DNA from: Nectonema munidae
Lineage: Eukaryota > Nematomorpha > Nectonematoida > Nectonematidae
Direction of reading: 5' to 3'
Length of the DNA: 64,000 bases
Assembly: GCA_030549495.1 (NCBI GenBank)
Contig: JAUIRK010001040.1
Location: forward strand, 682,001 to 746,000
Position numbers and translations under genes: made by a program. The notes beneath the pieces are model-generated. The model ran no database searches. It was given only the letters and a program-made list of their open reading frames with translations, and was not told where the DNA came from. Below are positions 42,201-48,610 of the stretch, in pieces (within the stretch, counting starts at the first letter, position 1; the number at the start of each line of letters is the position of its first letter).

Positions 42201-45200
42201 AGCTTAACAAGACATGAAGAACACTATCAAAATTTCTACTTGTTGTTGAACGCTTAAAACTTAAACTTCTTGGCACACGTTCTTCTTAAAAATAATAATT
42301 AAAGCTTTACCTGCTCAAAATTTTACAGGAATAATAAGTAATTTTAGTAGGAATCCAGGTTTTTATTACATTCAAAAGTATAGTGCAACTATTCATGAAT
42401 TTTGATAGATGCTTATAAACTACATGCTACAAAGACATAAAACGAAGCAATTACAAATTTCTATTTCTTTTTGTCTTTTATCGTAAAGATGACCGAAACA
42501 AATGAAATACTTTTTGCATGAACGCTTATTTATACAAATGGAAGAAAGCTAAATGAGTGTACAGATTAATCCTTGAAGATTTTTAAAAAAGTTGAACATT
42601 TGATGCACCCTACTGAACATGCTTGGAAATAAATTTAGAAGAGGCATCCTAAAATTAGAGAATCTAAAAATATCGGCGCATGCAAAGTCGTTATCAACGC
42701 ATACTTTTAGTGTTATCCAGAGAGATGGTGGGTGAGGATTTTCTTTTAGAATGTGGTTGATGTTTGAGGGAAGAGGAAGAATTCGATGTAGGGTTGGAGT
42801 GAGATACTTTACATGAAGACGATGGGACATGCGAGGATATTGAATCTCCGTACATACGTTCCGTCCCTACAAATTCTTCCTTTATAGGCCTAAAAGTTTG
42901 ATAGAGATAATGTGTATATAAAAAATATATAGTGCTGAAAAGAGGGCAGTATCCATATCATTAAAAAAATCATATGAGTAGGAAGTTTCAAGTCTAGAGA
43001 TTACAAGAGCGTATTTTAAGGAGAATAACGGGAACTTTTTTAGTAAAAAAAATTATGAAACCTTCAAAAACTCTAGAATAAGGTGATACTCCGTGCTCTA
43101 ATATAAAAAAAACTATACTATTGATGCTATATTATAGGGTTAGAATTGAGATTAGGGTTTGGTTTTATATTAAAAACAAACAAAATTTCAAAATAATTAA
43201 AACAAATCAGAGTAAAAGAAATGAATCTGCTATAAATTGTGCTAGCGTTAACCGAAAAGTTCGCCTATCGACATTTTCAAACGTGAATCTAACCCAAATC
43301 GTAGATAGATTATTCGTTGTGCAAACTGTCGGTAGGTAAAAGAAGAGCCCTCTTACGGTGCATGCATATATTTAAAAACAAAAATTCAGTCCCGTTATCA
43401 TTTGAAGTGATTGATCATCGAAAAACTTTTAAAATGGCGTTATTCTAACTTTTGTTATCACTTTTTATTATAAGAAAGTCTAAAGGTACGCAAAGAAAAT
43501 ACTCTTTTCGAAAGAACTATTATTATCAATATGTAATATATCGTTATAAAGCGCCTTTTTAAGGTCATCTTGCTGAAAATATACAAATATAAAGTTAGCT
43601 GACTTTCTCTAATGTATATTTCTGAGACAAGTGATATATGAAAAATGCAACCAATTGTCTCTTCTTTGAATCAAATGAAAAATTTTCCCCAAAGAATTTT
43701 ACAATATATATTTAGTCAGTATAAAATTTCTTTTGGCTAATATATTAGATAGCATGTTTCATATTTGGAAGAATAAATCAATTATATTGGTCAATGAAAA
43801 TATGGATAAATATACATAAATACATACATCGATTTGTTATTAGACGTAAGTATGGTTGGTTAGATGCTGGATTCGATAACTCAAGGTCTTGGGTTCGATC
43901 CTACATCAAGCACAGACAAAAATTTAACAATTTTATATTGGTTAAATTATAAGAAGGTGATTAGCCATGAAAATATGGATAAATATATACAAACAATGAT
44001 AAAATTTGCAATATTTTCCAATGGAATAAAATAGAGATGTCTTTTTGTTTATTTAGTAATGAAAAAAATGTAAAACTTCTACAATAGGTGCAGGCTTGGC
44101 GCTGACATTAACAACTTTATTAGAGAAGTGTCTGCATTCAAGAATTGAATGATAAAAATTGATACTTCAGACTAAAATATTAATCATACTAAATTGTCCT
44201 CATCTTTGATGTGTGGAAAATGTTTGTGATTTCCCTTCAAAACATTTTGGCCACTCTCTTATTTCTGTACAAATGCTTTTTTATATAAAAATAAAATAAG
44301 ATAAAACAAAAAGTTTACTTTTAAAATATTCCTTTCAAAACAAAAAATAATTTTATTTTGTCATTTTACATCAAACATGACTTTAATACAATTTTTACAC
44401 AAAATATTTGCTACTTTCTTCCCAATGTGCTTTCCACAGCAAACTACTTTGCATTCACGGCATGTGCTATTTGTCTTATTTTTACCTTTAAAAAAAATAC
44501 ATCATTCTTTTGGAAGATGAGTTGCTTATGCTTTATTTGTTACATCCTTTAAAAATATTTGTAAAAACTTTCTTCTTAATTTTTTTTATAAAATCCAAGC
44601 ATGTATTGCTAATAAATCTACCATTAAAAAAATTGCCACATGCTATCTTCTGGAACAACTTTTGGAAGTAAAATATCTAGCAGTCCTTTACATCTACTGC
44701 ATACTTTGTATTATTATAATATTCAATTGTTTCCAGAATTTTTTTATGGTCTTTATTTATTGCAACGATTTTGTGCATAGAAATTAAAACATATACATTT
44801 TTATTTTTTTACCTTTATAAACAACAGTGAACAGTCAAGCTGAATCCAGATTTTGAAAGAAGTATTGGCTAGAATAAAGAAGTTGTTTCTAAAGTAGGCA
44901 CTTGCCTTCTGTTTTTCCTAATAGTTCCAAGTATTGTTGTTCCCTTAGAGTGAAAATTTTCTGCTAATCGCATAGAAGTGAAAAAGTTGTCCATGGTAAC
45001 ATTATATCCTTTAGGGAGGAGACATTTGTTCAGAACACACATTTGAAGGCAACGAAACGCGAGGATTTTTTGTGTCGAGTTCCCAAGATACAGAAAAGAG
45101 TTGCACAAGTAAGTACCTTGTTTTCTTATTTACAAGACCAAAATATTAATACTGAATTTATCAGGTTAAGGATTTATGAGGTTCATAAGGTGCAAAACTT

Positions 45201-48200
45201 GCTAGAAAAATTATATATAAAGCGCACCCAAATCTTCCGAATCTCTTGTATCTTAAAAATATTCAAGATGCTTAAAAATAAAGAAGGACACCAGAGGGAA
45301 GAAAACATATCCTGATATTTTTCATTCTTACCTTCTTTCATCAGAATTACAGGAGCAGCTAGAGGAAGTATTCATAATAAAATAAAACAAAATAAAAATC
45401 AATATTAATCAATCATTTTTTTTTCTAAATCCCCTTTTGACACTTTTCAAATATACCTCCAATATTATATCAAATATGTGGAACATTTTCACGTGATTTG
45501 TCTGTATTCACACAAATTCTCGCACACACAAATATACACATTTAAATATAATCAAATATAATAAACGATAAAAAGATGTCTAATATTGCTAATTTTCCAT
45601 GGACTTTTTAATAATTACACGACAGCCGACGCTATTTCCCAGACACTTTTTAATTCTTTCGTACCTGCACTTAGTAGCGAAATACTCAAAAATAAACTCT
45701 TAGCTATTGGATCTGATGGCGCATCTGTGATGATTGGCCAAAAAGACGGTCTCATCAAGAAGTTCTCTGAACTTATTGGTGAACCTTATTTGCCATCTTT
45801 TCATTGTGTCGCTCATAGACTTGAACTCACTGTGTATGGCGCTACAAAAAGTGTCACACAGTTAAATCAATTTACAATCTTTCTCTACATTTTCACGCTC
45901 TCCCAAAAATCAGTGCTTGTTGGAGAGCGTCGCGACTGACTTGGAGTGTACACTCCGGAAAGTCAGTACGGTCTTTGATGTTAGGTGGTGCTTTCCTTCA
46001 TTCTCGGGTGTTGACAGTCTATGAAACAATTATCAGGCTCTTCATGCTCTTTTTTCAAAATCGGATTTGCAAGTTGCAGAAACTTGCGAATATCATAGAG
46101 CATATTCAAGTTGTTGAACAAATGTGTACCATCAAAGAATGTTTGTATGAATTGAAAACACTAAACTTGAAAGTAAGATTTTTGTTTTATAAAAATCTCT
46201 AACCTCTTTATAAGTGCATGCGTACACAACCGGAATAGTCAATAGACCAAAGAACATAAATTTTCTACTTTTACTTTTTTGTTTCGATGCAAAAACTTAC
46301 TGCTTTTTCATAAAAAGTTAATAATTAAGCATAGCAAGTTACGCATCTTTGAAGCATACGTACATTACAAGTTGTATTATTGAAAACTCTTCAATCGAGA
46401 GCGTTCATGAACAGGTGTATAGAATAGGACACAATCATGTAGACGATTATTGGCGTCCTGCGGTATTTTGTTTTTCGCTTCAGCTTATAATAGCGTATAC
46501 CACAAGGAACAATACTGAGTGGTATGGGTAAACAGTAAGATTTTACATCTTTAGATAATTAAATAACTTTCATTATCTTTTCTATTAGTTTGTAACTTTA
46601 ACAAGAAAGGTGTTGGCGAAATTTTTTCACATGTGTTTATTTTTTTCAGATGCAAAAAGAAAACGCCGCTTTAATATCCATTTCGATAGAGATCCTTCGC
46701 CTTCGCAAGGTCTTGAAAGCTTACAAAGAAACGGGTAGGCAGTCTTTGCGCGAACATATGGAACAGTACGAGAGAGATGGAACATTCAAAGGGATTCCTT
46801 TAACCGGATCTTCCCTTTCTAACTTTCGCAATAAGTTCATCCAAGCTGTGATTGACAATCTCAATTGCAGATTTGACTCGAATTTCTTGAATGGCTGTGT
46901 GCACTTGGATCCCAGAAAGTGGCCGAAAAAGGAAGAAGAATTGGTAACTTATGGAGACAAGGAAGTGATGGATGTGGCTTGACTTTTCAAACAAGATGTG
47001 ATGTCCACTGTATCTGCCTTTCGAGATTTCAAATGTGGATATTGATCAACTGATATGAAAGCTTTTTACAAGTTATTAATATATTCCCTATTTCCACGGT
47101 TGAATGCGAACGTGGGTTTAGTGGGATAAATGACATCTGCACACCAGAACGTAATCAGATGAGTGTACAATGTACATTGTACAAGCATGTAATGGTGTTC
47201 TTTTTCTGAATATCAATCAATGGGCCCCCGATTTCATGGGTAATTTAACAAAATACGTCCACACTTGGTTAAAAAACCATCGATCTGCAATCAGCCAGGA
47301 TCGAAAGACAGATGATGTGTGTGCCTTGTCTTTAAAGCACCTTCTTTTTTCAACAAAGTAAATTTCGAAGAATTTTTCAATTCCACTTTTTTATGTTAAA
47401 ATAGAAATTAAAATTGTAGTAATGTAAATTGTAATTCTCTCTATCAAGTAAGTACGCCTTCAAAAATATAGCCTAACTCTTGTAGTTTCAGAGTTTGTCA
47501 GTCATCACCCATATTCATAAGAATTCTCACGGACACTTTTTTGATCTATAGAACGTAAGGTATCCATCTCAAAATGTAGGCAGTGTATAAGCATGTAGCT
47601 TTAGACAGGCATAGAAAGACGTAACTTTTATTTGCGGTTTTGATCTTTTTGTAGAAGTAGACCTCATGGAACTCATGAGGTATATATCTCATGATTTGTG
47701 TGCTTCTATATTGACTCCACATAGCAAAGCATCCCCCAGTGAAAATTTTCTACTTCACACCCGGGAAGGTACCATTTAAGGTATAATAGAAAAAAAATAT
47801 TATTTCGTATTTTTGTTATAATGTTTAAAATAAATTTATGTATTTTTATACATATTCATAAAATTTAAACTCAAAGGGTCTCCAAACATATGTTTAAAAT
47901 TGTATTAAAAGTTATAATATGATCAAAAATAACAGCTTAGTCTTTCTAGTGAATATATATGCAACAAATCAATATGAAAAAATTGATAGATGTTTAAACA
48001 ATAAAAATTTAAATAAAAATATATAAATATTTTTATATAAAATAATTTCGATATAAAAAATACCTATTTTCTGTTTGTATTTCATGAACATAATTAGAAT
48101 TTGATTCAGTCTTTATTCTCAAGTCAACATCTTTGAATTTTTCATCAGGAAATTTTTTGACATCAGATTTCTTTGATTCAGAACCTTCAAGATATGACTT

Positions 48201-48610
48201 TGATTTAATAACTTTCACAAGTAGTTTTATAAAAGGTCTTGTATCTAAATAAATAAGTGGAATAGTTAATTCAATACAAAAAAAAGAGTTACTTTCTTGT
48301 AAAAACACTTCTAATTGCTCCAAACACAAATTAACAAGATCTTCCTCAGGTTTATCTTTTTTAATAAGAGCGTAAACATACTTAGATAAAGCACCTGGAT
48401 TAGCTTCACTTCTAAGAAAAAACATTAAATCAAAAATAAAAGAAAATTTATACACGATATTTAACAAAATGGTGATGTTTAAGAGAATGCCAAATTTTTA
48501 TCAAAAATTAATTAAATCTGAGAAGTATCTTCCGAAAATAAAAAAACATACAAAGGTTCTAGAACTTTACAGAGCCAAGATTTGAAAATTTCAGGTTCTT
48601 CTATTAACAT
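7593..48610 (-). CDS. RBM26: RBM26/RBM27 (swm) orthologue, 19 coding exons, apparently complete
   Basis: Spliced minus-strand gene; joined coding exons give 3519 nt, 1172 residues. Domains: PWI-like helical domain about 1-80; CCCH zinc finger with C350-x8-C359-x5-C365-x3-H369; proline run and Ser-rich linkers; RRM1 about 661-735; coiled coil about 820-924; RRM2 about 1010-1076; acidic tail ending SRSWRP. Human RBM26/27 have the same order, about 1000-1060 residues, and end in SRSWRR. Known role of the family: nuclear RNA-binding proteins linked to the poly(A)-tail exosome targeting machinery. Every exon junction agrees in phase and uses GT-AG except one GC-AG intron. The ATG has A at -3 and begins a block matching the family N-terminus. 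The gene looks intact. Function is inferred from the family; the exon structure was read from sequence without transcript data. The symbol could equally be RBM27 or swm, since arthropods usually have one copy. Confidence 0.93.
7671..8868 (-). other. RBM26 intron 18
   Basis: 1198 nt. It holds the SINE at 8293-8425; the rest is AT-rich. The frame at 7992-8228 is unrecognised. Confidence 0.8.
8293..8425 (+). repeat. tRNA-like SINE
   Basis: The A-box-like gtggctcaatggtcaaga and B-box-like gagttcgaatccat are correctly spaced for a tRNA promoter. The stem pairings of a functional tRNA are absent and a body continues downstream. It lies in RBM26 intron 18. Confidence 0.5.
8869..9138 (-). CDS. RBM26: RBM26 exon 18 (end of RRM2)
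   Basis: It opens ILASGIEFNEKKLTLTWHTE, equivalent to human VHGARFKGQDLKLAWNKP, closing RRM2. It continues with an acidic and Ser-rich region. The donor gtaata after CAA keeps phase 0 for the last exon. An unspliced frame would run on to 8800. Confidence 0.92.
9139..10209 (-). other. RBM26 intron 17
   Basis: 1071 nt. It contains TTAA MITE copy 1 at 9640-9776; the rest is unremarkable. Confidence 0.8.
9640..9776. mobile_element. TTAA-flanked piggyBac-type MITE, copy 1
   Basis: TTAA on both sides, then CCCATTTAAGACCAA and its inverse. Three cagacgat-type motifs lie inside. TTAA targets plus CCC...GGG ends are the piggyBac signature. It lies in RBM26 intron 17. Confidence 0.8.
10210..10290 (-). 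CDS. RBM26: RBM26 exon 17 (81-nt exon, middle of RRM2)
   Basis: It encodes KLGNVKELSDSDEKIILETK then KRNIAEK: beta2, loop, beta3 and helix2 of RRM2, aligning to human YGEIEDCQIDDSSLHAVITF. It is 27 codons, phase 0 at both ends, and fills exactly the gap between exons 16 and 18. The donor gttttt is poor. Confidence 0.87.
10299..11076 (+). pseudogene. Fragments weakly resembling a nuclear-receptor ligand-binding domain
   Basis: Three plus-strand coding-like blocks occur in order. At 10299-10628 is MVRTIDTCYLNRQNKFKMTE then SYRIQLIRSAFINFGL, recalling helices 3-5 of a nuclear receptor LBD. At about 10697-10828 is SIIQELRCDFLLSIKMRIRN, recalling helices 7-8. At 10849-11076 is IYLNISLYNALLMEAELTCG, then a long block ending PFWRFIDNLELEK, recalling helices 9-12. 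The blocks lie in two or more frames with no consistent splice phase. No zinc-finger DNA-binding domain was found nearby. The whole set sits antisense inside RBM26 intron 16, and its first block begins only 9 bp from RBM26 exon 17. It could be a decayed gene copy, a divergent nested gene, or chance similarity. Confidence 0.33.
11077..11939. other. Part of RBM26 intron 16, no feature seen
   Basis: AT-rich sequence between the receptor-like fragments and the hAT element. Nothing recognisable. Confidence 0.6.
12201..13900 (+). pseudogene. Broken hAT transposase (ZBED5-like)
   Basis: It starts MSVAKKRKFADEYIKFGFTF, then a BED finger (QCVVCHALLSND and HLKTNH) split by a one-base deletion. Then come FFAIQCDEATDV, the block at 12906-13193 with ATHCVIHRQALAA and HTEVRWLSKGNMLSR, and near the end TYLCEVGFSILIVLKTKQRN. 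These are the order and motifs of ZBED5/Buster hAT transposases. Stops and frameshifts are scattered, so it is inactive. The host-like BED finger is element-encoded. Confidence 0.85.
14031..15578. repeat. Foldback element: 1.55 kb near-perfect palindrome
   Basis: The left arm (14031-14790) and right arm (14855-15578) are reverse complements around a 64-bp spacer. The outer ends are ctcataacctgtacggttga and its inverse. Each arm holds, from outside in: a conserved outer end, several 28-bp units like ctccaacctgtatactacg, a unit with gatatacctcattcgggg, AT-rich modules, and the inner block cgttggctccccttactttt. The left arm has an extra internal duplication of about 160 bp (14380-14660). No coding sequence was seen. 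It lies inside the hAT element, just past the transposase. Confidence 0.92.
15640..17760. repeat. Degenerate dispersed repeat block in the hAT right half
   Basis: At least five partial copies of an AT-rich module recur at about 15650-15890, 16084-16260, 16318-16480, 17010-17210 and 17400-17660. They share gactacgattatccaac, aaacattatactgacc and aatattaattttcgacag. No coding sequence was recognised. Confidence 0.7.
18037..18072 (+). repeat. (ATT)n microsatellite
   Basis: About 11 copies of att, inside the right half of the hAT element. Confidence 0.85.
18668..18985 (-). CDS. RBM26: RBM26 exon 16 (coiled-coil end, RRM2 start)
   Basis: It opens AKSEILNVELEIISKQITGE, matching the family's QKELLDTELDLYKKMQAGEE. 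It ends RSRSLEITGFEPDEKADVMK then FIQ, beta1 and helix1 of RRM2. It lacks the Arg-Gly-rich stretch present in vertebrates. The hAT element's right end lies 54 bp past its donor. Confidence 0.92.
19100..19760 (+). mobile_element. Possible Tc1/IS630-like transposase remnant
   Basis: The plus strand reads LDTEKLSHFESLIESNSLTT then EIKSQIEQRYSIQKSTSTIY NYL, like the second helix-turn-helix of Tc1-type transposases. Further on FENARIHRSREFVKMFF recalls the D-N-A-x-I-H block. Multiple stops are present. It lies in RBM26 intron 15. Confidence 0.4.
19858..20094. mobile_element. Small inverted-repeat element with tRNA-like segment
   Basis: The ends tagtggtgtagtagctaat and gttacaccactacactact are roughly inverted. 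Inside, 19955-20070 has tRNA-promoter-like boxes (tggttagaaggtcgg and gggttcaaatc). It could be a SINE flanked by chance or a MITE that picked up a tRNA-like segment. Confidence 0.4.
20598..20726 (-). CDS. RBM26: RBM26 exon 15 (coiled coil)
   Basis: It encodes EIEEIKNFLQVLENNIKKLK and continues VEITAVKF, matching human AEIMKTLEVLTKNITKLKDE. It is 43 codons, phase 0 at both ends; acceptor ttatacag and donor gtatga. Confidence 0.92.
20727..21896 (-). other. RBM26 intron 14
   Basis: 1170 nt, AT-rich, with the (GT)n(GA)n and (AC)n microsatellites. No other feature seen. Confidence 0.8.
21231..21263 (+). repeat. (GT)n(GA)n microsatellite
   Basis: gtgtgtgtgtgtga followed by a run of ga repeats, in RBM26 intron 14. 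An (AC)n tract follows at about 21555-21568 in the same intron. Confidence 0.85.
21897..22017 (-). CDS. RBM26: RBM26 exon 14 (coiled coil)
   Basis: It encodes EDYLKLKISLQKKQQNILLK, then QLEQQKILITKLEN, the conserved Lys/Gln-rich coiled coil (human QKMLISKLEKN). The donor is gtgatt, weaker than the others. A tRNA-derived SINE sits about 60 bp upstream of its acceptor. Confidence 0.92.
22076..22230 (+). repeat. tRNA-derived SINE, family with GGGGGCGTGAGTAAGG head
   Basis: The head gggggcgtgagtaaggt, the B box gggttcgattccgcc, and a body with gttcgatacaagaggcgc and gatgaaaacaccgcacgg. The same structure recurs four more times in the window. Confidence 0.72.
22641..23080. mobile_element. Nonautonomous DNA transposon with GGTGTATAAGT termini
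   Basis: The left end contains attacggtgtataagtcgac. The right end, read inverted, contains atttcggtgtataagtagtt followed by gaccccc on both arms. The interior is AT-rich and non-coding. It lies in RBM26 intron 13. Superfamily is uncertain (Tc1/mariner-pogo like). Confidence 0.6.
23081..24127 (-). other. Remainder of RBM26 intron 13
   Basis: It follows the GGTGTATAAGT element. A GC-richer 90 bp at 23090-23180 shows no frame I recognise; the rest is AT-rich. Confidence 0.6.
24126..24127 (-). promoter_or_regulatory. GC splice donor of RBM26 intron 13
   Basis: The donor reads CACAG|gcatgc. The upstream exon bases fit the strong matches usual at GC donors; the intron side is less canonical. It is required by phase between exons 13 and 14, and no GT nearby restores the frame. 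Confidence 0.65.
24128..24345 (-). CDS. RBM26: RBM26 exon 13
   Basis: A linker leading into the coiled coil (AISLAESHASLAQKKIKH). It starts in phase 0 after cgattttag. No GT donor fits; CACAG followed by gcatgc gives the exact phase for exon 14 and creates Arg at the junction. This makes intron 13 a GC-AG intron. The exon is more GC-rich than its surroundings. Confidence 0.82.
24346..25920 (-). other. RBM26 intron 12
   Basis: 1575 nt of AT-rich sequence. No element recognised. Confidence 0.75.
25921..26145 (-). CDS. RBM26: RBM26 exon 12 (RRM1, second half)
   Basis: It begins VTYNEDPCASLITFSSNEEA and continues FNNRFVKCFWYR, matching the family's VAYNGDPEGALIQF and LNNRFIKVYWHR. After the RRM comes an Asn/Thr-rich tail encoded by an AAC repeat. 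It is 75 codons with phase 0 at both ends. Confidence 0.95.
26330..26525 (+). mobile_element. LINE C-terminal fragment
   Basis: The plus strand reads ESRLR..PCDAKESRLCGKN, then GKGRPKQRWLECVKHVLK. The GRPKxRWLxCVK signature is common near the C-terminus of non-LTR retrotransposon proteins. It is short, with an internal stop, and lies 185 bp from exon 12 in intron 11. Confidence 0.55.
26526..28597 (-). other. Remainder of RBM26 intron 11
   Basis: AT-rich sequence upstream of the LINE scrap, ending in the duplicated segment at 28473. The frame at 27444-27692 has no domain. Confidence 0.65.
28473..28645 (-). repeat. Source copy of intragenic inverted duplication (exon 11/intron 11)
   Basis: This 173-bp stretch covers the last 48 nt of RBM26 exon 11, its donor and the first 125 nt of intron 11. 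It is repeated in inverse orientation at 32731-32902. Confidence 0.9.
28598..28800 (-). CDS. RBM26: RBM26 exon 11 (RRM1, first half)
   Basis: It encodes TLELRNIPIEMNTISQINGY then FQKFGRLTNIL: beta1, helix1 and beta2 of RRM1. The human counterpart is LELRKVPPELNNISKLNEHF. The exon ends in phase 0. Its last 48 nt and the start of intron 11 recur inverted at 32731-32902. Confidence 0.94.
28801..29414 (-). other. RBM26 intron 10
   Basis: 614 nt of AT-rich sequence. No element recognised. Confidence 0.8.
29415..29531 (-). CDS. RBM26: RBM26 exon 10 (linker)
   Basis: A short 117-nt exon with acceptor ttttattcag and consensus donor gtaagt. The phase-compatible frame reads EDEHFNDGGNDPYNM and onward. 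It has no clear homology of its own; support comes from splice signals and phase. Confidence 0.78.
29930..30066. mobile_element. TTAA-flanked piggyBac-type MITE, copy 2
   Basis: The same family as 9640-9776 in inverse orientation. It is about 95 percent identical by eye to the copy at 54044-54181. It contains three cgtctgc motifs. It lies in RBM26 intron 9. Confidence 0.82.
30067..32296 (-). other. Remainder of RBM26 intron 9
   Basis: AT-rich sequence. The frames at 30673-30936 and 31677-31898 are unrecognised. Confidence 0.65.
32297..32587 (-). CDS. RBM26: RBM26 exon 9 (linker with AEPYNPENPSIS)
   Basis: It opens with AEPYNPENPSIS, matching the conserved GYNPEAPSIT block upstream of RRM1 in vertebrate RBM26/27. 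The rest is polar low-complexity sequence, open throughout. The donor is the strong gtaaga. The overlapping plus-strand ORF is a shadow. Confidence 0.88.
32731..32902 (+). repeat. Inverted copy of RBM26 exon 11 end, in intron 8
   Basis: The plus strand reads ctacttccagaagtttggaa then acgaatattctgg|tttt, the exon 11 end with gt kept, and then intron sequence matching intron 11 for 125 nt (about 85 percent by eye). It is antisense to the gene, so it is not an alternative exon of the RBM26 mRNA. Confidence 0.9.
33703..33899. mobile_element. hAT MITE with 8-bp target duplication
   Basis: The 197-bp element has inverted ends cagaggttcccaacctttt and its inverse ggttgggaacccctg. It is flanked by tgttatac and tgttatag, seven of eight bases equal. 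It has no coding capacity. It lies in RBM26 intron 8. Confidence 0.82.
34803..34947 (-). repeat. tRNA-derived SINE, same family
   Basis: A reverse-oriented full copy of the 22076-22230 SINE, with gggttcgatcccgca and gatgaaaacaccccacgg. It lies in RBM26 intron 8, 90 bp from exon 8's donor. Confidence 0.72.
35036..35311 (-). CDS. RBM26: RBM26 exon 8 (linker)
   Basis: A Ser/Asn/Pro-rich linker of 276 nt. Two donors are possible. gtaaat at 35035 leaves one base, as exon 9 needs; gttaag at 35042 would break phase. The first is chosen. Confidence 0.82.
35312..36528 (-). other. RBM26 intron 7
   Basis: 1217 nt of AT-rich sequence with a (TA)n tract near 36084 and a (GAA)n tract at 36490-36509 close to exon 7. 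Confidence 0.75.
36529..36657 (-). CDS. RBM26: RBM26 exon 7 (CCCH finger)
   Basis: It encodes KGYCMRGELCSFDHGADPLV, the remaining three zinc ligands C359, C365 and H369, followed by VQDINM. The human counterpart reads KGFCMRGDMCPFDHGSDPVV. The acceptor is acttag and the donor gtattt. A GAA microsatellite lies just past the donor. Confidence 0.95.
36757..36887. mobile_element. TTAA MITE, second subfamily, copy A
   Basis: The left end tttacccttttgaagat and right end tcctcaaagggttaa are inverted. The inside has cgtctgc and its inverse gcagacg around a short loop. The left TTAA has decayed. It lies in RBM26 intron 6, 100 bp from exon 7. Confidence 0.6.
37056..37185. mobile_element. TTAA MITE, second subfamily, copy B
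   Basis: It starts ttaactcattgaggacca and ends ttcaaagggttaa. It shares caagaaatgaaaatcg and ggaaaaagaaagcaga with copy A 170 bp away in the same intron. Confidence 0.62.
37186..38971 (-). other. Remainder of RBM26 intron 6
   Basis: Apart from the two TTAA MITEs at the exon 7 end, this is AT-rich sequence with a G-rich scrap at 37500-37555. No gene seen. Confidence 0.65.
38972..39187 (-). CDS. RBM26: RBM26 exon 6 (poly-Pro and first half of CCCH finger)
   Basis: It contains a seven-proline run and ends KKMRCKDYD, the start of the CCCH finger with its first zinc ligand (C350). The leftover G joins AA of exon 7 to make Glu, restoring the family sequence RCxDYDEKG across the junction. Confidence 0.93.
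39188..41115 (-). other. RBM26 intron 5
   Basis: 1928 nt. It contains the CCAAT/TATA-like cluster and a C-rich scrap at 40390-40440. Otherwise AT-rich. Confidence 0.7.
39720..39860. promoter_or_regulatory. CCAAT/TATA-like cluster in RBM26 intron 5
   Basis: The cluster holds ggccaatcag at 39743, an inverted CCAAT (ttgattggttg) at 39817, and tattatatatag at 39846, within 120 bp of slightly GC-richer sequence. This is promoter-like but no coding sequence follows it. TATA-like strings are common here by chance. Confidence 0.2.
41116..41418 (-). CDS. RBM26: RBM26 exon 5 (linker)
   Basis: A 303-nt open frame with Ser-rich and polar sequence, including IPSSSSASLMDPLSSSNAHA. The acceptor is a long T-run followed by ag, the donor gtatgt. 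Incoming and outgoing phases fit exons 4 and 6. The plus-strand ORF over it is a shadow. Confidence 0.8.
41419..42704 (-). other. RBM26 intron 4
   Basis: 1286 nt. No element recognised. Confidence 0.75.
42705..42889 (-). CDS. RBM26: RBM26 exon 4 (Ser-rich linker)
   Basis: A low-complexity linker rich in Ser, His and Lys. It is identified by an open frame with an acceptor (cttttag) and donor (gtatgc) whose phases bridge exons 3 and 5, which cannot be joined directly. There is no strong homology of its own. Confidence 0.75.
42890..44340 (-). other. RBM26 intron 3, exon 4 side
   Basis: AT-rich sequence with the SINE head at 43846-43912. The frame at 43121-43339 is unrecognised. Confidence 0.65.
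43846..43912 (+). repeat. SINE head fragment, same family
   Basis: It matches the head through the B box (gataactcaaggtcttgggt then tcgatcctacatcaagc) and stops there. Confidence 0.6.
44341..45110 (-). mobile_element. piggyBac transposase remnant
   Basis: The minus strand carries GYNVTMDNFFTSMRLAENFH, then GTTILGTIRKNRRQVP, the conserved DNFFTS and GT.RKNR blocks of piggyBac DDE transposases. About 400 bp further is TCRECKVVCCGKHIGKKVAN, then ILCKNC, the C-terminal Cys-rich domain. The N-terminal half is missing and stops are present. It lies in RBM26 intron 3. Confidence 0.8.
45586..47361 (+). mobile_element. hAT transposase remnant, KIAA1586/ZNF862-like
   Basis: The first frame has LLAIGSDGASVMIGQKDG and FHCVAHRLEL, the catalytic-core blocks of this hAT group. 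A middle frame at 46650-46982 reads FNCRFDSNFLNG-like and NFRNKFIQAVIDNLNCRF. The end near 47101 reads VECERGFSGINDI and TPERNQMS, the C-terminal dimerisation signature. Frames are broken and the N-terminus is missing. It lies in RBM26 intron 3, opposite in strand to the adjacent piggyBac remnant. Confidence 0.8.
48064..48244 (-). CDS. RBM26: RBM26 exon 3 (end of PWI-like domain and linker)
   Basis: It completes the PWI-like helices with NTRPFIKLLVKVIKSKSYLE, then a charged Lys/Asp/Glu linker. It is separated from exon 2 by only 48 nt. The donor gtattt leaves AG, completed to Arg by exon 4. Confidence 0.88.
48293..48411 (-). CDS. RBM26: RBM26 exon 2 (PWI-like domain)
   Basis: The exon encodes SEANPGALSKYVYALIKKDK and continues with LCLEQLEVFLQE, the most conserved stretch of the family N-terminus (human ADPSALAKYVLALVKKDK, then LCIDQLDVFLQ). 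The acceptor is ttttttcttag and the donor gtaact. One base is left over. Confidence 0.93.
48552..48610 (-). CDS. RBM26: RBM26 exon 1 (start codon)
   Basis: The first coding exon has 59 nt and begins MLIEEPEIFKSWLCKVLEP, matching the family's helix with its conserved LKSWL..LEP pattern. The ATG context is aacaggaaaaATG. The donor is gtatgt, leaving two bases (TT) that join A of exon 2 to give Leu. The choice of start rests on this match and on phase. Confidence 0.88.

Noticed and set aside
46650-46982. Stand-alone host gene of 110 codons
   Set aside because: It lies in order between the catalytic and C-terminal blocks of the hAT remnant at 45586-47361 and is part of it.
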